A stretch of 64,000 bases of DNA from Corynebacterium suedekumii (GCF_030252185.1 NZ_CP126970.1:1736001-1800000), one strand, 5' to 3'. Shown: positions 34,861 through 44,312, numbered from the stretch's first letter. Notes: generated by a model not told the origin, from the sequence alone. Numbers and translations: made by a program.

Positions 34861-35860
34861 ATCGACGAACCAGGTGACCGAGTATCCCGATCACGTCGGT
34901 TACGCCGAGGACTCCCGGCAGGCCTTCTTCACCGACACCTCCGTGTGCATCGGGTGCAAGGCCTGCGAGGTGGCGTGCAAGGAGTGGAACCGCAACCCGG
35001 TCGAGGGCTACGAGCTCTCCGGCAACTCCTACGACAACACCGGCTCCCTCGGCGCGGACACGTGGCGGCATGTGGCGTTCATCGAGCAGGACCAGGACCG
35101 CATCGAGCAGGCCCGCGAGTCCGGTCGTGCGCTGGTGGGGCTGGGGATGCCGTCGGTGGGCAACCCGGCTGATACCGCACCGTCCGTTGCCGGGGAACCG
35201 GTCCACCCGGACACCCCGGACTTCCGGTGGTTGATGTCCTCCGACGTGTGCAAGCACTGCACCAACGCCGGCTGCCTAGACGTCTGCCCGACCGGGGCGC
35301 TGTTCCGCACGGAGTTCGGCACCGTCGTGGTGCAGGATGACGTGTGCAACGGTTGCGGCACCTGCGTGGCGGGTTGCCCCTTCGGCGTCATCGAGCGCCG
35401 CGCCGACGGCGGCGTGGAAAAGCGGGACACCCGCGAGGGCGAGGACTTCACCGAGGGGGTGTCCGCCAAGGCCCGCAACATCGGCGTCGCCCAGAAGTGC
35501 ACCCTGTGTTATGACCGCCTCAAGGACGGCCTCCAGCCGGCCTGCCAGAAGGCCTGCCCGACCGAGTCCATCCAGTTCGGCGACCGCGACGAGATGCTGC
35601 GCCGCGCGCATGAGCGGCTCGCCGTACTGCACTCGCAGGGGAAGGCGGAGGCGCGTCTCTACGGGGCGAACGACCTCGACGGCGTCGGTGGGACGGGATC
35701 GATCTTCCTGCTTCTCGACGCCCCCGAGGTCTACGGCCTGCCCCCGGACCCGCGCGTGCCCACCGCCGACCTGCCCGCAATGGCGAAGAAGGCCGCCCTC
35801 GCCGCCGCCGGCATGGCCGCCGCCGTCGTCGGTTCCTTCCTGATCGGAGCGCGCACGTGA
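34850..35860 (+). CDS. Formate dehydrogenase iron-sulfur subunit
   Basis: 336 residues. Four cysteine clusters for four [4Fe-4S] centres: CIGCKACEVAC, CKHCTNAGCLDVC, CNGCGTCVAGC and CTLCYDRLKDGLQPACQKAC. A C-terminal hydrophobic segment (AALAAAGMAAAVVGSFLIGA) could anchor it, as in FdnH-type subunits. It overlaps the catalytic gene by 11 bases (GTG 34850) and the next by four. It passes electrons from the catalytic subunit to the membrane protein. Confidence 0.93.
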   Translation: MTVKSTNQVTEYPDHVGYAEDSRQAFFTDTSVCIGCKACEVACKEWNRNPVEGYELSGNSYDNTGSLGADTWRHVAFIEQDQDRIEQARESGRALVGLGMPSVGNPADTAPSVAGEPVHPDTPDFRWLMSSDVCKHCTNAGCLDVCPTGALFRTEFGTVVVQDDVCNGCGTCVAGCPFGVIERRADGGVEKRDTREGEDFTEGVSAKARNIGVAQKCTLCYDRLKDGLQPACQKACPTESIQFGDRDEMLRRAHERLAVLHSQGKAEARLYGANDLDGVGGTGSIFLLLDAPEVYGLPPDPRVPTADLPAMAKKAALAAAGMAAAVVGSFLIGART

Positions 35861-36981
35861 CCAACCAGTTCGACAACTACCGCGACCCGGTCGAACCCCG
35901 CCGCCGGAAGGGACAGGGTGGCCCGGGCGGCCCGGGCGGCCCCGGCGGGAAGAAGCGCCGTCGCCGGGGCGCCGGCGCCATGGACGGCTCCCGTGAGGAG
36001 CGCATGGTCCCGGACATGCAGTTCGAGTCCTACTACGGAAAACCGGTGGTCAAGGCCCCGCCGTGGGAGTGGCCCATCGGTGCCTACCTCTTCCTCGGCG
36101 GCGTCGCCGGCGGCTCCTCCCTGCTCGGCCTCGGCGCCCAGCTGACGGACCGCCCGATCCTGCGCCGCAACTCCCGCCTGGCCGCGATCACCGCGGCCGG
36201 TGCGGGTTCGCTGGCGCTCATCGCGGACCTCGGCCGACCGGAGCGCCTGCTCAACATGTTCCGGGTGGTCAAACTGTCCTCCCCGATGAACCTGGGATCC
36301 TGGCTGCTGGCCGGCTTCAGCACGATGGCGGCGGTCGCCGCGGCGGCCGAGGTGGATGACCTCACGGGTCGGAGGCTGCCGCTGCCCGAGATGGTCCGCA
36401 CCGTCACCCACCAGGCCGCCGCTCCGACGGCGGGCGCGGTGGCCGGAGCCCTCGGCGCGCCGCTGGCGGTCTACACCGCGGTGCTGTTCGGCGACACCTC
36501 CAACCCGGCGTGGAACGCGGCGAAGTACCACCTGCCGTTCCTGTTCGTCAGCTCCGCGTCGGCCGCCTCGGGTGGCCTGGCGATGATCACCACACCCGTC
36601 AACGAGGCAGGCCCAGCCCGCGTCCTCGCCGCGACGGGCGCCGTCTGCGATGTCGCCGTCACCAAGGCGATGCACTCGCAGCTCGACGAGGTTTCCGTCG
36701 AGCCGTACCACCACGGCACCGCCGGAAAGCTCATGACCTGGGCGGAGCGCCTGGTCATCGCCGGTGGCGTGGGCACCCTCCTGGCCGGGCGCCACCGTGT
36801 CGGCGCGGCCCTGTCGGGTGCCGCGCTGCTCGCCGGATCGGCGCTGACCCGCTTCGGCGTGCTCGAGGCCGGCCACCACTCGGTGACCGACCCGAAGTAC
36901 GTCGTCGAGCCGCAGAAGGCCCGCCTCGCACAGCGTCAGCGGGCCGGCGACACGGGCGACAACATCACTACCGGACGGTGA
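35857..36981 (+). CDS. NrfD/PsrC-like membrane subunit of formate dehydrogenase
   Basis: 374 residues. A basic, glycine-rich head (repeated GGP, then KKRRRRG, residues 19-40) precedes WEWPIGAYLFLGGVAGGSSLL, the NrfD signature, and about eight hydrophobic segments. No heme-ligating histidine pattern of FdnI is evident, so it probably hands electrons to menaquinone the way PsrC/NrfD proteins do. Its end overlaps the end of selD by 14 bases (convergent). Confidence 0.85.
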   Translation: MTNQFDNYRDPVEPRRRKGQGGPGGPGGPGGKKRRRRGAGAMDGSREERMVPDMQFESYYGKPVVKAPPWEWPIGAYLFLGGVAGGSSLLGLGAQLTDRPILRRNSRLAAITAAGAGSLALIADLGRPERLLNMFRVVKLSSPMNLGSWLLAGFSTMAAVAAAAEVDDLTGRRLPLPEMVRTVTHQAAAPTAGAVAGALGAPLAVYTAVLFGDTSNPAWNAAKYHLPFLFVSSASAASGGLAMITTPVNEAGPARVLAATGAVCDVAVTKAMHSQLDEVSVEPYHHGTAGKLMTWAERLVIAGGVGTLLAGRHRVGAALSGAALLAGSALTRFGVLEAGHHSVTDPKYVVEPQKARLAQRQRAGDTGDNITTGR

Positions 36982-37954
36982 CGGTCCCCGGTTCGCCCGC
37001 GGTGATCTCCCCGATGACGGGGTAACCGGGCACCTCGCCGATGAGCAGCAGGCCGCCGGAGGTCTGGGCGTCCGCAAGCAGGATGAGGTCCTCCTCGCTG
37101 ACCCCGTCCGCGCTCAGGTGCGGGCGGACCCAGTCGAGGTTGCGGCGCGAACCACCGGAGATGAACCCGTCGCGCAGGGCCTCATCGGCACCGTCGACAT
37201 GGGGGACGGCCGTGTGGTCGATGACCGCGGAGACCCCCGAGGCACGGGCCATCTTGTACAGGTGGCCGAGCAGCCCGAAGCCGGTGACGTCGGTGGCGGC
37301 CTTGACCCCGGCCTCGACCGCGGCGCGGGAGGCGTCGCGGTTGAGGGCGGTCATCGTCGCGATCGCCGCCTCGAAGACCTCGCCGGTGTTCTTGTGCCGG
37401 TTGTTGAGCAGACCGACGCCGATGGGTTTGGTGAGGGTGATGGGAAGGCCGACAGTGGCGGCGTCGTTACGCATGAGCTTGTCGGGATCGGCGATGCCCG
37501 TCGCCGCCATGCCGTAGAGCGGCTCGGGGGAGTCGATGGAGTGCCCGCCGGTCACCGGCGCACCGGCCTCGTTGGCCACATCCATGCCGCCGCGCAGCAC
37601 CTCGGTGAGCAGCTCGAGGGGGAGCTTCTCCCGCGGCCAGCCGACCAGGTTGATGGCGGTGACCGGGCGTCCGCCCATGGCGTAGACGTCGGAGAACGCG
37701 TTGGCCGCGGCGATGCGGCCCCAGTCGTAGGCGGAGTTGACCACCGGGGTGAAGAAGTCGGCGGTGGAGATCACCGCGAGGTCGTCGGCGATGCGCACCG
37801 CGGCGGCGTCGTCCCCGTCGTCGAGACCGACGAGCACGTCCGGGTCGGTCACCCCCGTCAGGCCGCGGACGGCCTCCTCGAGCTCGCCGGGCGGGATCTT
37901 GCAGGCGCAGCCGCCACCGGCGGCGAAACTGGTGAGGTCAACGGGGGAGGTCAT
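36968..37954 (-). CDS. selD: Selenide, water dikinase (selenophosphate synthase)
   Basis: 328 residues. The N-terminal loop GGGCACKIPP supplies Cys16 and Lys19, equivalent to the E. coli Cys17/Lys20 active-site pair. Next come DPDVLVGLDDGDDAAAVR, NAFSDVYAMGGRP, TGGHSIDSPEP and TDVTGFGLLGH. It makes selenophosphate from selenide and ATP for SelA. This version uses Cys rather than Sec at the catalytic position. Divergent from selC-selA-selB. Confidence 0.95.
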   Translation of the reverse strand: MTSPVDLTSFAAGGGCACKIPPGELEEAVRGLTGVTDPDVLVGLDDGDDAAAVRIADDLAVISTADFFTPVVNSAYDWGRIAAANAFSDVYAMGGRPVTAINLVGWPREKLPLELLTEVLRGGMDVANEAGAPVTGGHSIDSPEPLYGMAATGIADPDKLMRNDAATVGLPITLTKPIGVGLLNNRHKNTGEVFEAAIATMTALNRDASRAAVEAGVKAATDVTGFGLLGHLYKMARASGVSAVIDHTAVPHVDGADEALRDGFISGGSRRNLDWVRPHLSADGVSEEDLILLADAQTSGGLLLIGEVPGYPVIGEITAGEPGTVTVR

Positions 37955-38020
37955 GAATCCGACCCTAGCCCGCCCGCCTCATGTCCGTCCACGATTCCGC
38001 CCGGTGCTACCCTGACCGGC

Positions 38021-38115
38021 GGAGGCGTACGTGTCCTGGTGGGCGCCCCGGTCTTCAAAACCGGTGAGGCCGAGTATCTCGGTCTGGCGAGTTCGATTCT
38101 CGTCCGTCTCCGCCA
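38021..38115 (+). tRNA. selC: tRNA-Sec (UCA anticodon)
   Basis: A 95-base tRNA with encoded CCA (38113-38115). Acceptor GGAGGCG pairs with the 3' CGTCTCC region. A five-base anticodon stem CCGGT/ACCGG frames the loop CTTCAAA with anticodon TCA at 38055-38057. A long variable arm (GAGGCCGAGTATCTCGGTC region) and T-loop TTCGATT follow. Size, long arm and TCA anticodon are those of bacterial tRNA-Sec. It lies 25 bases before the selA start. Confidence 0.93.
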
Positions 38116-38140
38116 GTCGTATCCGGCGAAAGGACCAGCG

Positions 38141-39435
38141 GTGGACCCGCGTCGACGTATCCCGCGCACCGACGACCTGCTCCGGCTCGAGGCCGTGGAC
38201 GCTGCCCGTGGCCGCCTGTCCGACCAGGTCATCCGGGGTGTCATCGCGGACGCGCAGCAGGCCGCCCGCACCGAGGAGATCACCCCGGATGAGGTCGCGG
38301 ACCGCGTCACCGCGCGCCTCGCCGGCACCCCGGTCGCGTCCCTGACCCCGGTGATCAACGCCACCGGCGTGGTCATCCACACCAACATCGGCCGCGCACC
38401 ACTGTCCCCGGCCGCCACATCGGCGCTTGTCGACGCCGCCGGCTACGTCGACGTCGAGATGGACCTGGCCACCGGCCTGCGCTCGAGCGACCGCGGGGCC
38501 GGTGCGATCCGCGCACTGGTCGCCGCCTGCCCCGGCGCGGAGGACGCCCTGGTGGTCAACAACGGCGCGGCCGCCCTCCTGCTGGCCACGACGGCGCTGG
38601 CTGAAGGCGGTGAGCTAGTCATCAGCCGCGGTGAGCTCATCGAGATCGGCGCCGGGTTCCGCCTGCCCGAGCTCATCGAGACCGCCGACGTCCGCCTCCG
38701 GGAGGTCGGGGCGACCAACCGGACGCATGTCGCCGACTACGAACGTGCCGCCGGGGAGCAGACGCGGGCGATCCTCAAGGTCCACCCCTCCAACTTCCGG
38801 ATCGAGGGCTTCACCGCCGAGGCCACCGTGCCGCAGCTGCGCGAGGTGGCCGACGCCCGCGGCCTCCGCCTCATCGTCGATCTCGGTTCCGGCCTGCTCG
38901 TCCACGACCTGGCGCTGCCCGAGGAACCGGACGTCTCCGCCCAGCTGCTCGCCGGCGCGGACGTGGTCATCGCCTCCGGCGACAAACTCCTCGGCGGGCC
39001 GCAGGCCGGCATCCTGCTCGGCCGCCGGGAGGTCATCGCCCGGCTGAAGATGCATCCGCTGGCGCGGGCGGTGCGTATCGACAAACTCCGCCTCGCCGCC
39101 CTCGAGGCGACGCTGACCGGCGGGGACACCCCCGTCCGCCGGGCACTGCACGCCGAGCCCGCGGCGTTGAAGGCGCGTGCCGAGGCGCTGGCCGCCCGCG
39201 TCGGGGGGACCGTCGTGCCGCATGACGGCCGCGTCGGCGGGGAGGGGCCCCCGGTGTCCCGCTCCCGGGGTGGGCCGTGTCCCTGCCGGAGTCACTGGCC
39301 GGGCGGCTGCGGACCGGTGACCCCGTCGTCCTGCCGCGCGTCCACCAGGGCGCGTGCCTGGTGGACCTGCGCTGCGTGCCCACCGACCTGGACGACACCG
39401 TCGCCGAGGCGATCCTGAGAGCCCAGGGGGAGTAG
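38141..39435 (+). pseudogene. selA: Selenocysteine synthase SelA with a -1 frameshift near the C-terminus
   Basis: From GTG 38141 (AAAGGA upstream) the frame encodes VDPRRRIPRTDDLL, TPVINATGVVIHTNIGRAPL, VEMDLATGLRSSDRG, VVNNGAAALLL, ILKVHPSNFRIEGF and the PLP lysine SGDKLLGGPQAG: an otherwise complete SelA. After VVPHDGRVGG (about 39240) the frame changes. As written it ends at 39418 in meaningless RS-rich sequence, while the -1 frame continues GAPGVPLPGWAVSLPESL to CVPTDLDDTVAEAIL and stops at 39435, 3 bases before selB. Adding one G to the GGGG at 39239-39242 restores it. Possible sequencing error, recent mutation or recoding. Confidence 0.88.
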
Positions 39436-39438
39436 CCC

Positions 39439-41226
39439 ATGTACGTCGTCGCCACCGCAGGGCACGTCGACCACGGAAAATCCACCCTGGTCACGGCGCT
39501 GACCGGCATGGAACCGGACCGCTGGGAGGAGGAGAAGCGCCGCGGTCTGACCATCGACCTCGGGTTCGTGTGGACCACCCTGCCCTCCGGCCGGGATGTC
39601 GCCTTTGTCGACGTCCCCGGACACGAACGCTTCATGGGCAACATGCTCGCCGGCGTCGGCCCGTCGCCGGTGGTGTGCTTCATCGTCGCCGCCGACGAGG
39701 GCTGGCAGGCCCAGTCCACCGACCACCGTGACGCCGTGCAGGCCCTCGGCATCGACCGGGGCGTCATCGTCCTCACCCGTGCCGACCGTGCCGACGAATC
39801 CCACCGCGCCGAGGTGGCCGCCCGGGTGCGTCACGAGTTCGCTGGAACCCCGCTTGCTAACGCCCCCGTGGTCACCGTCTCCGCCCGTACCGGCGAAGGG
39901 CTCGACGAGCTCCGTCGGGTCCTCGACGAGGTGCTCGCCGACGCCGGCACCCCGGACGACTCTGCCCGGGTGCGCCTGTGGATCGACCGGTCCTTCACCG
40001 TCCGAGGCTCCGGCACCGTGGTCACCGGCACTCTCGCCGCCGGGTCCCTGGCCGTGGACGACCGGCTGCTTCTCCACGGTGCCTCTGGCCCCCGGGAGGT
40101 CACGGTCCGCGGGCTGCACAGTCAGAACGCCCCGCACCGGGCCATCGGGCCCGTCAACCGGGTCGCCGTCAACCTCCGCGGCGAATCCACCGACGAGATC
40201 CATCGCGGGGACGCCCTGCTCACCCCCGGTGCCTGGCCGGACGTCGACGTCATCGACGTCCGCCGAGTCACCGGTGAGCAGTTCACCCAGGCCCCCTCCG
40301 AGGTCGTCGTCCACGTCGGCACGGCCGCCCTCGAGGCCGCCTTCCGGCCCTTCGGCCAGGACCACGCACGCCTCACCCTCCGGCGGTCGTTGCCGCTGGT
40401 CATCGGCGATCGGCTGGTCCTGCGCCGGCCCGGCGACCGGGCCGTCTACGCCGGGGTGCAGATCCTCGACGTCGATCCACCCGAGCTGACCCGCCGCGGC
40501 GACGGACACCGGCGTGCAGCGTCTCTCGCCGCGACGCCGGACGGTGGTGACGTGCTCGCCGAGGTGGCCCGCCGCGGGGCGGTCCGCCACGGTGACCTGC
40601 TCACCATGGGATTCGACGTCTCCGACACGCCCCCGACGGGAGTGGTGGCGCTACGCGACTGGTGGATCCACGTCCCCCGGCTCGGCCGCTGGCGCGACAC
40701 CCTCCTGGCCGCCGTGCAGCGCCAGGCCGAGGCCGACCCGCTCGCTGCCGGCCTGAGCCGCGGTGCCGCCCTCGGTATCCTCGACCTTCCCGACGGTTCC
40801 CTCCTCGGACTGGTCGTCGCCGCCGCGAAACTCGAGCAGTCCGACGGCCTGCTCCGCCTGCCCGGCACGACGGTCGACCTGGGTGCGGCCGAACCGGCGG
40901 TCGCCCGCCTGGAGACCCGGCTGCGCGCCCGCCCCTTTGACGCCCCGGAGGCCGACGAGCTCCGCGACCTCGGCCTGGGGCCGAAAGAGCTCGCCGCCGC
41001 CGAACGGGCCGGGCGTCTCCTGCGCCTCGAAGCCGGCGTCATCCTCCTGCCCGACGCGCCCGCCGTCGCCCTGGCCCGCCTGCGCGGACTCGACCAGCCC
41101 TTCACCACCTCCCAGGCCCGGAAGGCCCTGGACACCACCCGCCGCGTCGCCATCCCCCTGCTCGAGCACCTCGACTCCCAGGGGAAGACCCGGCGCCTCG
41201 ACGGCGGACACCGGAAGGTCCGCTGA
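39439..41226 (+). CDS. selB: Selenocysteine-specific elongation factor
   Basis: 595 residues. GTPase motifs GHVDHGKST (8-16), DVPGHERF and TRAD; the RGLTIDLGFV switch; a domain II landmark RSFTVRGSGTVVTGTL; and a C-terminal series of winged-helix repeats (PFDAPEADELRDLG, PFTTSQARKALDTTRRVAIPLLEHLD) that read the SECIS loop. It delivers Sec-tRNA to the ribosome at UGA. The selA stop is 3 bases upstream, so the two are co-transcribed; the next gene overlaps by one base. Confidence 0.95.
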   Translation: MYVVATAGHVDHGKSTLVTALTGMEPDRWEEEKRRGLTIDLGFVWTTLPSGRDVAFVDVPGHERFMGNMLAGVGPSPVVCFIVAADEGWQAQSTDHRDAVQALGIDRGVIVLTRADRADESHRAEVAARVRHEFAGTPLANAPVVTVSARTGEGLDELRRVLDEVLADAGTPDDSARVRLWIDRSFTVRGSGTVVTGTLAAGSLAVDDRLLLHGASGPREVTVRGLHSQNAPHRAIGPVNRVAVNLRGESTDEIHRGDALLTPGAWPDVDVIDVRRVTGEQFTQAPSEVVVHVGTAALEAAFRPFGQDHARLTLRRSLPLVIGDRLVLRRPGDRAVYAGVQILDVDPPELTRRGDGHRRAASLAATPDGGDVLAEVARRGAVRHGDLLTMGFDVSDTPPTGVVALRDWWIHVPRLGRWRDTLLAAVQRQAEADPLAAGLSRGAALGILDLPDGSLLGLVVAAAKLEQSDGLLRLPGTTVDLGAAEPAVARLETRLRARPFDAPEADELRDLGLGPKELAAAERAGRLLRLEAGVILLPDAPAVALARLRGLDQPFTTSQARKALDTTRRVAIPLLEHLDSQGKTRRLDGGHRKVR

Positions 41227-41786
41227 TGGGTTTCACCCGTGACGAGCTGGAGGCCTGCCGCGGCCGTAGCCTGCCCGACCTGCTGCCGGACCCGCTGAAC
41301 CTGCTGTTCGTGGGCATCAATCCGTCCCTGTGGACCATCGCCGCTGGCGCGCACTTCTCCCGCCCCGGCAACCGCTTCTACCCGGCGTTGTACGAGGCCG
41401 GCATCACGGACACGCGTATTAACGCCGCCGCCGGCTTCACCGACGCTGACCTCCGCCAGCTCACCGACCGGGGCATCGGCATCACCAACCTGGTTCCCGT
41501 CGCCACCGCCCGGGCCGACGAGCTTGACGACGCCGACCTCATCGCGGGCCGTGCCCGCCTCGACGCCCTCGTGCGCGAGCATCACCCCCGGGTCGTCGCT
41601 GTCCTCGGTGTCGGCGCCTACCGGACCGCCTTCCACGACCGGAAAGCCAAGGTCGGACGGCAGGAATCCCCCTGGCCGGGCATCGAGCTGTTCGTCGCCC
41701 CGAACCCCAGCGGGCTCAACGCGCACTACCGGCTCGCCGACCTCGCCGAGTCATACGGGGAGATCGCCCGCGCGGCGGGGATCTGA
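41226..41786 (+). CDS. mug: Mismatch-specific uracil/thymine-DNA glycosylase (Mug)
   Basis: 186 residues. Motif 1 FVGINPSLWTIAAGAHFSRPGNRFY gives the family GINP-S pattern (landmark: GINPSL), and motif 2 is PNPSGLNAHY. Removes uracil or ethenocytosine from mismatches. The ATG overlaps the selB stop (TGATG), so it is translationally coupled to the selenocysteine operon although no functional link is known. Confidence 0.9.
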   Translation: MGFTRDELEACRGRSLPDLLPDPLNLLFVGINPSLWTIAAGAHFSRPGNRFYPALYEAGITDTRINAAAGFTDADLRQLTDRGIGITNLVPVATARADELDDADLIAGRARLDALVREHHPRVVAVLGVGAYRTAFHDRKAKVGRQESPWPGIELFVAPNPSGLNAHYRLADLAESYGEIARAAGI

Positions 41787-41806
41787 CTGCGACGTGGCAA
41801 TCGAGT

Positions 41807-42580
41807 TCAGTCAATCACAGGAACTGGGGGCGGACCGGGAAGGGGAGTCGAGCCGGCGGGCGCGGGTTCGGCGAGCTCCTCTGCGGGCATCGTCACGGCC
41901 CAGGCGCCGGGGGTGACCTCGGGCTCGGGTTCCGGGAGCGGTGGCAGTTCCGGCAGGGTCACCGGGTCACCCGGACCGAGATCGAGGAACGCTGTTTCGC
42001 CGAGGGAGAACAGGCGCACGGCGGGCCGGTCCACGCCGGCGGTGCGGCCCAGGACGCGCCCGGCGTCGGCGGGGGAGAGGGTGGCGATGACGCGGTCGTC
42101 GAGAAGCACGTCTGCGCCGGAGACGGTGACCAGGTACTGGCCGTCGGGTTCGGCGGCGTCGACAAGCACGGGTTCGCCCTGGGGGAGGACGCGGTGGCCG
42201 GGTAGCTGGTTGCGCGGCAGGATGAGCGCCGGGTCGGGAAGTTCGATGGTGACCACGAGGCGGCCGGCCTCCCGGTCGACGCAGACCCGGGCACAGGTGC
42301 CGGCCTGCTGATGGGAGGCGGTGACGTGATCGATGCCCGGGTAGGCCTGCCGGGCCTCGGCGGGCAGGGAGCCGATCGTGCCGTACCCCCACCGGATACG
42401 CCAACCACCGTCGGCCAGATCGGGGACGAGGGCGACGTCGATGAGCGTGCCGTCCGGCTCGATGAGTTCGGCGGTCCGCAGCTGGGAGAAGAGGATGGCC
42501 TGGTTGACGCGCTCGACCGGCAGGACATGGACGTCCAGACCCGCCGGAGGGCGGGCGAGGGGATAGGTGGGAACGGCCAT
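41807..42580 (-). CDS. Hypothetical protein, 257 aa
   Basis: A soluble, mostly beta-strand protein starting MAVPTYPLARPPAGL, with VNQAILFSQLRTAELIEPDG and a Pro/Glu-rich C-terminus (LPPLPEPEPEV; PLPGPPPVPVID). No cysteines forming clusters, no membrane helix. Family not recognised. Stands alone, converging with mug. Confidence 0.6.
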   Translation of the reverse strand: MAVPTYPLARPPAGLDVHVLPVERVNQAILFSQLRTAELIEPDGTLIDVALVPDLADGGWRIRWGYGTIGSLPAEARQAYPGIDHVTASHQQAGTCARVCVDREAGRLVVTIELPDPALILPRNQLPGHRVLPQGEPVLVDAAEPDGQYLVTVSGADVLLDDRVIATLSPADAGRVLGRTAGVDRPAVRLFSLGETAFLDLGPGDPVTLPELPPLPEPEPEVTPGAWAVTMPAEELAEPAPAGSTPLPGPPPVPVID

Positions 42581-42607
42581 GACTGACAGCCTAGTCAGGC
42601 CACCCGG

Positions 42608-43417
42608 TCAGTCGCTGTCCCCAGTCCCCGCCAGCTCCACGCTGGCCTCCCACAGCTCCGCCCGCAGGTCCGGGTCATAGGCCTCGGGCAGGGCGTGGGC
42701 TTCGGTGGTGCCGGTGAAGTACTTCCCGGTGCCCACATCGTGGGTGATCAGGTGCATCGTCGCCGCGACTCCGGTGGCCAGGTCATCGACGGTGTACCCC
42801 CACCCCTCCTTCACCATCGCGGTGGGCATGAGGGTCGCGGGGTGGAGGCTGTTGACGGTGACCTGGTCCGCCGGAACCCGCTGGGCGAGATGGAACCCCG
42901 TGGCGATCATCGCCAGCTTCGACTGGGCGTACGCGCGGGATCCGGTGTAGCCCTGCTTGAGGTGCAGGTCACGGAGGTCGAGCGGGTGCTGGGCCGCTGA
43001 GGCGACGTTGACGATCTTCCCCGGTGCCGCCGCCTTGAGCAGCGGCAGCAGGAGCAGGGAGAGAGTGAACGGCGCGAGGTGGTTGACCGCCAGCCGCAGT
43101 TCGCTGCCGTCGGCGGAGACCTCGCGGACGTTACCCCGACCCTGGCCGATGCCGGCGTTGTTGACCAGCACGTCCAGGCGGTCGGTGAGGGCGTGGATCT
43201 CCTCGGCCAGTTCCAGGACCTGCGCCCGGTCCGACAGGTCCGCCACGACGAGATCGATCTCGGCCTCGGCGCCGGCCAGCTCGGCATGGAGTTCGCCGAG
43301 TTTCTCCGGGTCACGGCCGTGGAGGATCAGCCGACCGGGCTCCTGGCTGAGTGCCTGCGCGAGACCGCGGCCCAGGCCACCGGTGGCACCGGTGAGGAGA
43401 ATGGTCCGTTCCATCAT
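42608..43417 (-). CDS. Short-chain dehydrogenase/reductase
   Basis: 269 residues. Nucleotide-binding TGATGGLGRGLA (TGxxxGxG), NNAGIG, a serine in ASAAQ, and the catalytic YAQSK pair. The pattern resembles the retinol-dehydrogenase/WWOX-like branch that reads from NADP. Substrate not predictable. Its ATG overlaps the stop of the upstream sodC gene, so the two form a unit. Confidence 0.9.
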   Translation of the reverse strand: MMERTILLTGATGGLGRGLAQALSQEPGRLILHGRDPEKLGELHAELAGAEAEIDLVVADLSDRAQVLELAEEIHALTDRLDVLVNNAGIGQGRGNVREVSADGSELRLAVNHLAPFTLSLLLLPLLKAAAPGKIVNVASAAQHPLDLRDLHLKQGYTGSRAYAQSKLAMIATGFHLAQRVPADQVTVNSLHPATLMPTAMVKEGWGYTVDDLATGVAATMHLITHDVGTGKYFTGTTEAHALPEAYDPDLRAELWEASVELAGTGDSD

Positions 43418-44115
43418 CAGCGCCCGATGACGCCGCAGGCGAGGCGGTCACCGGCGTCGCCGGCCCCGGTGGTGTCCTCGTCCGGGCCGTCGGCGGCGTA
43501 GCGCTCCGGGATGTGGGCGTAGTTGTCCGGGTCGGCGTGGATGATCACCGCGGTGCCGTCCTCGTCCTTAAGATCCGCCAGGGTGATGCGGTCGGTGGTG
43601 AAGGACAGGGACGCGTCGCCGGAGTTCTGGACCAGTAGCTGCGGAAGATCACCGGCGTGATCCGGGTGATCCGCCTCGTCGCTGCCGAGGTGCCCGCCGG
43701 CGGAGAGGAAGTCACCGGTGTCGGCAGGGCCGTCCGGGGCGGCGGAGTCGGTCTCGCACACGCCGGCGCCGTGGAGATGGAAGCCATAGAAGCCGGGCTC
43801 CATGCCGCTCAGGGACGCGGTCACCTCGACGGCGGAGTCGGTGCCGTCGGCCTCGGTGAACTGGACGGTGCCCAGTTCGGTGCCGTCCGCGTCGGTGAGG
43901 GTGGCGGAGGGGCCGTCGGCGGCCGCGGTGGTGGTCTCGGACACCGCCTCGGTGGGGTCGGTGGTGGCTGCGGTGTCGGCCGCCGTTGCGGTGTCAGTCT
44001 CTGCGTCAGTGGCGGTGTCGGTGGTGGTGTCGGCGTCATCGGTTGCGCAGGCGCTCACGGTGACCAGGGCGGTGGCGCCCAGTGCGGCGAGGGCGGTGCG
44101 GGTGAGGTGTCGCAT
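43417..44115 (-). CDS. sodC: Cu/Zn superoxide dismutase, lipoprotein
   Basis: 232 residues. Signal peptide with lipobox LVTVSAC (residue 23), then an acidic Thr/Ala linker of about 45 residues. The SOD domain has GFHLHGAGVC (two Cu histidines), SAGGHLG, DHPDHAGDLP (Zn/Cu histidines and Asp), VIIHADPDNYAHIP and the active-site Arg with Cys in GDRLACGVIG. Protects against extracellular superoxide at the cell surface. Start at 44115 has GGAGACACC upstream. Confidence 0.93.
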   Translation of the reverse strand: MRHLTRTALAALGATALVTVSACATDDADTTTDTATDAETDTATAADTAATTDPTEAVSETTTAAADGPSATLTDADGTELGTVQFTEADGTDSAVEVTASLSGMEPGFYGFHLHGAGVCETDSAAPDGPADTGDFLSAGGHLGSDEADHPDHAGDLPQLLVQNSGDASLSFTTDRITLADLKDEDGTAVIIHADPDNYAHIPERYAADGPDEDTTGAGDAGDRLACGVIGR

Positions 44116-44312
44116 GAGGTGTCTCCTTCTGACGTCAGGGGTCATTCCAGTGGTCATCGTGAGTGATGGCGAACTGGCGGGGAAAGACTCCTCTGTCGCG
44201 GTGTTCGTGGGCGGAACCCTTCCGGGCCTGCTCGGCTCTGGTATTCCCCACAATACATATAATCGGCAACGCATTCATTGCCCCCGGGGAGAGCGATGCC
44301 TACGTTCGCAGC

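Noticed and set aside
37118..38140. Long open frame reading into selA from 37118
   Set aside because: It runs antisense over selD and through the tRNA-Sec gene; SelA similarity starts only at 38141.
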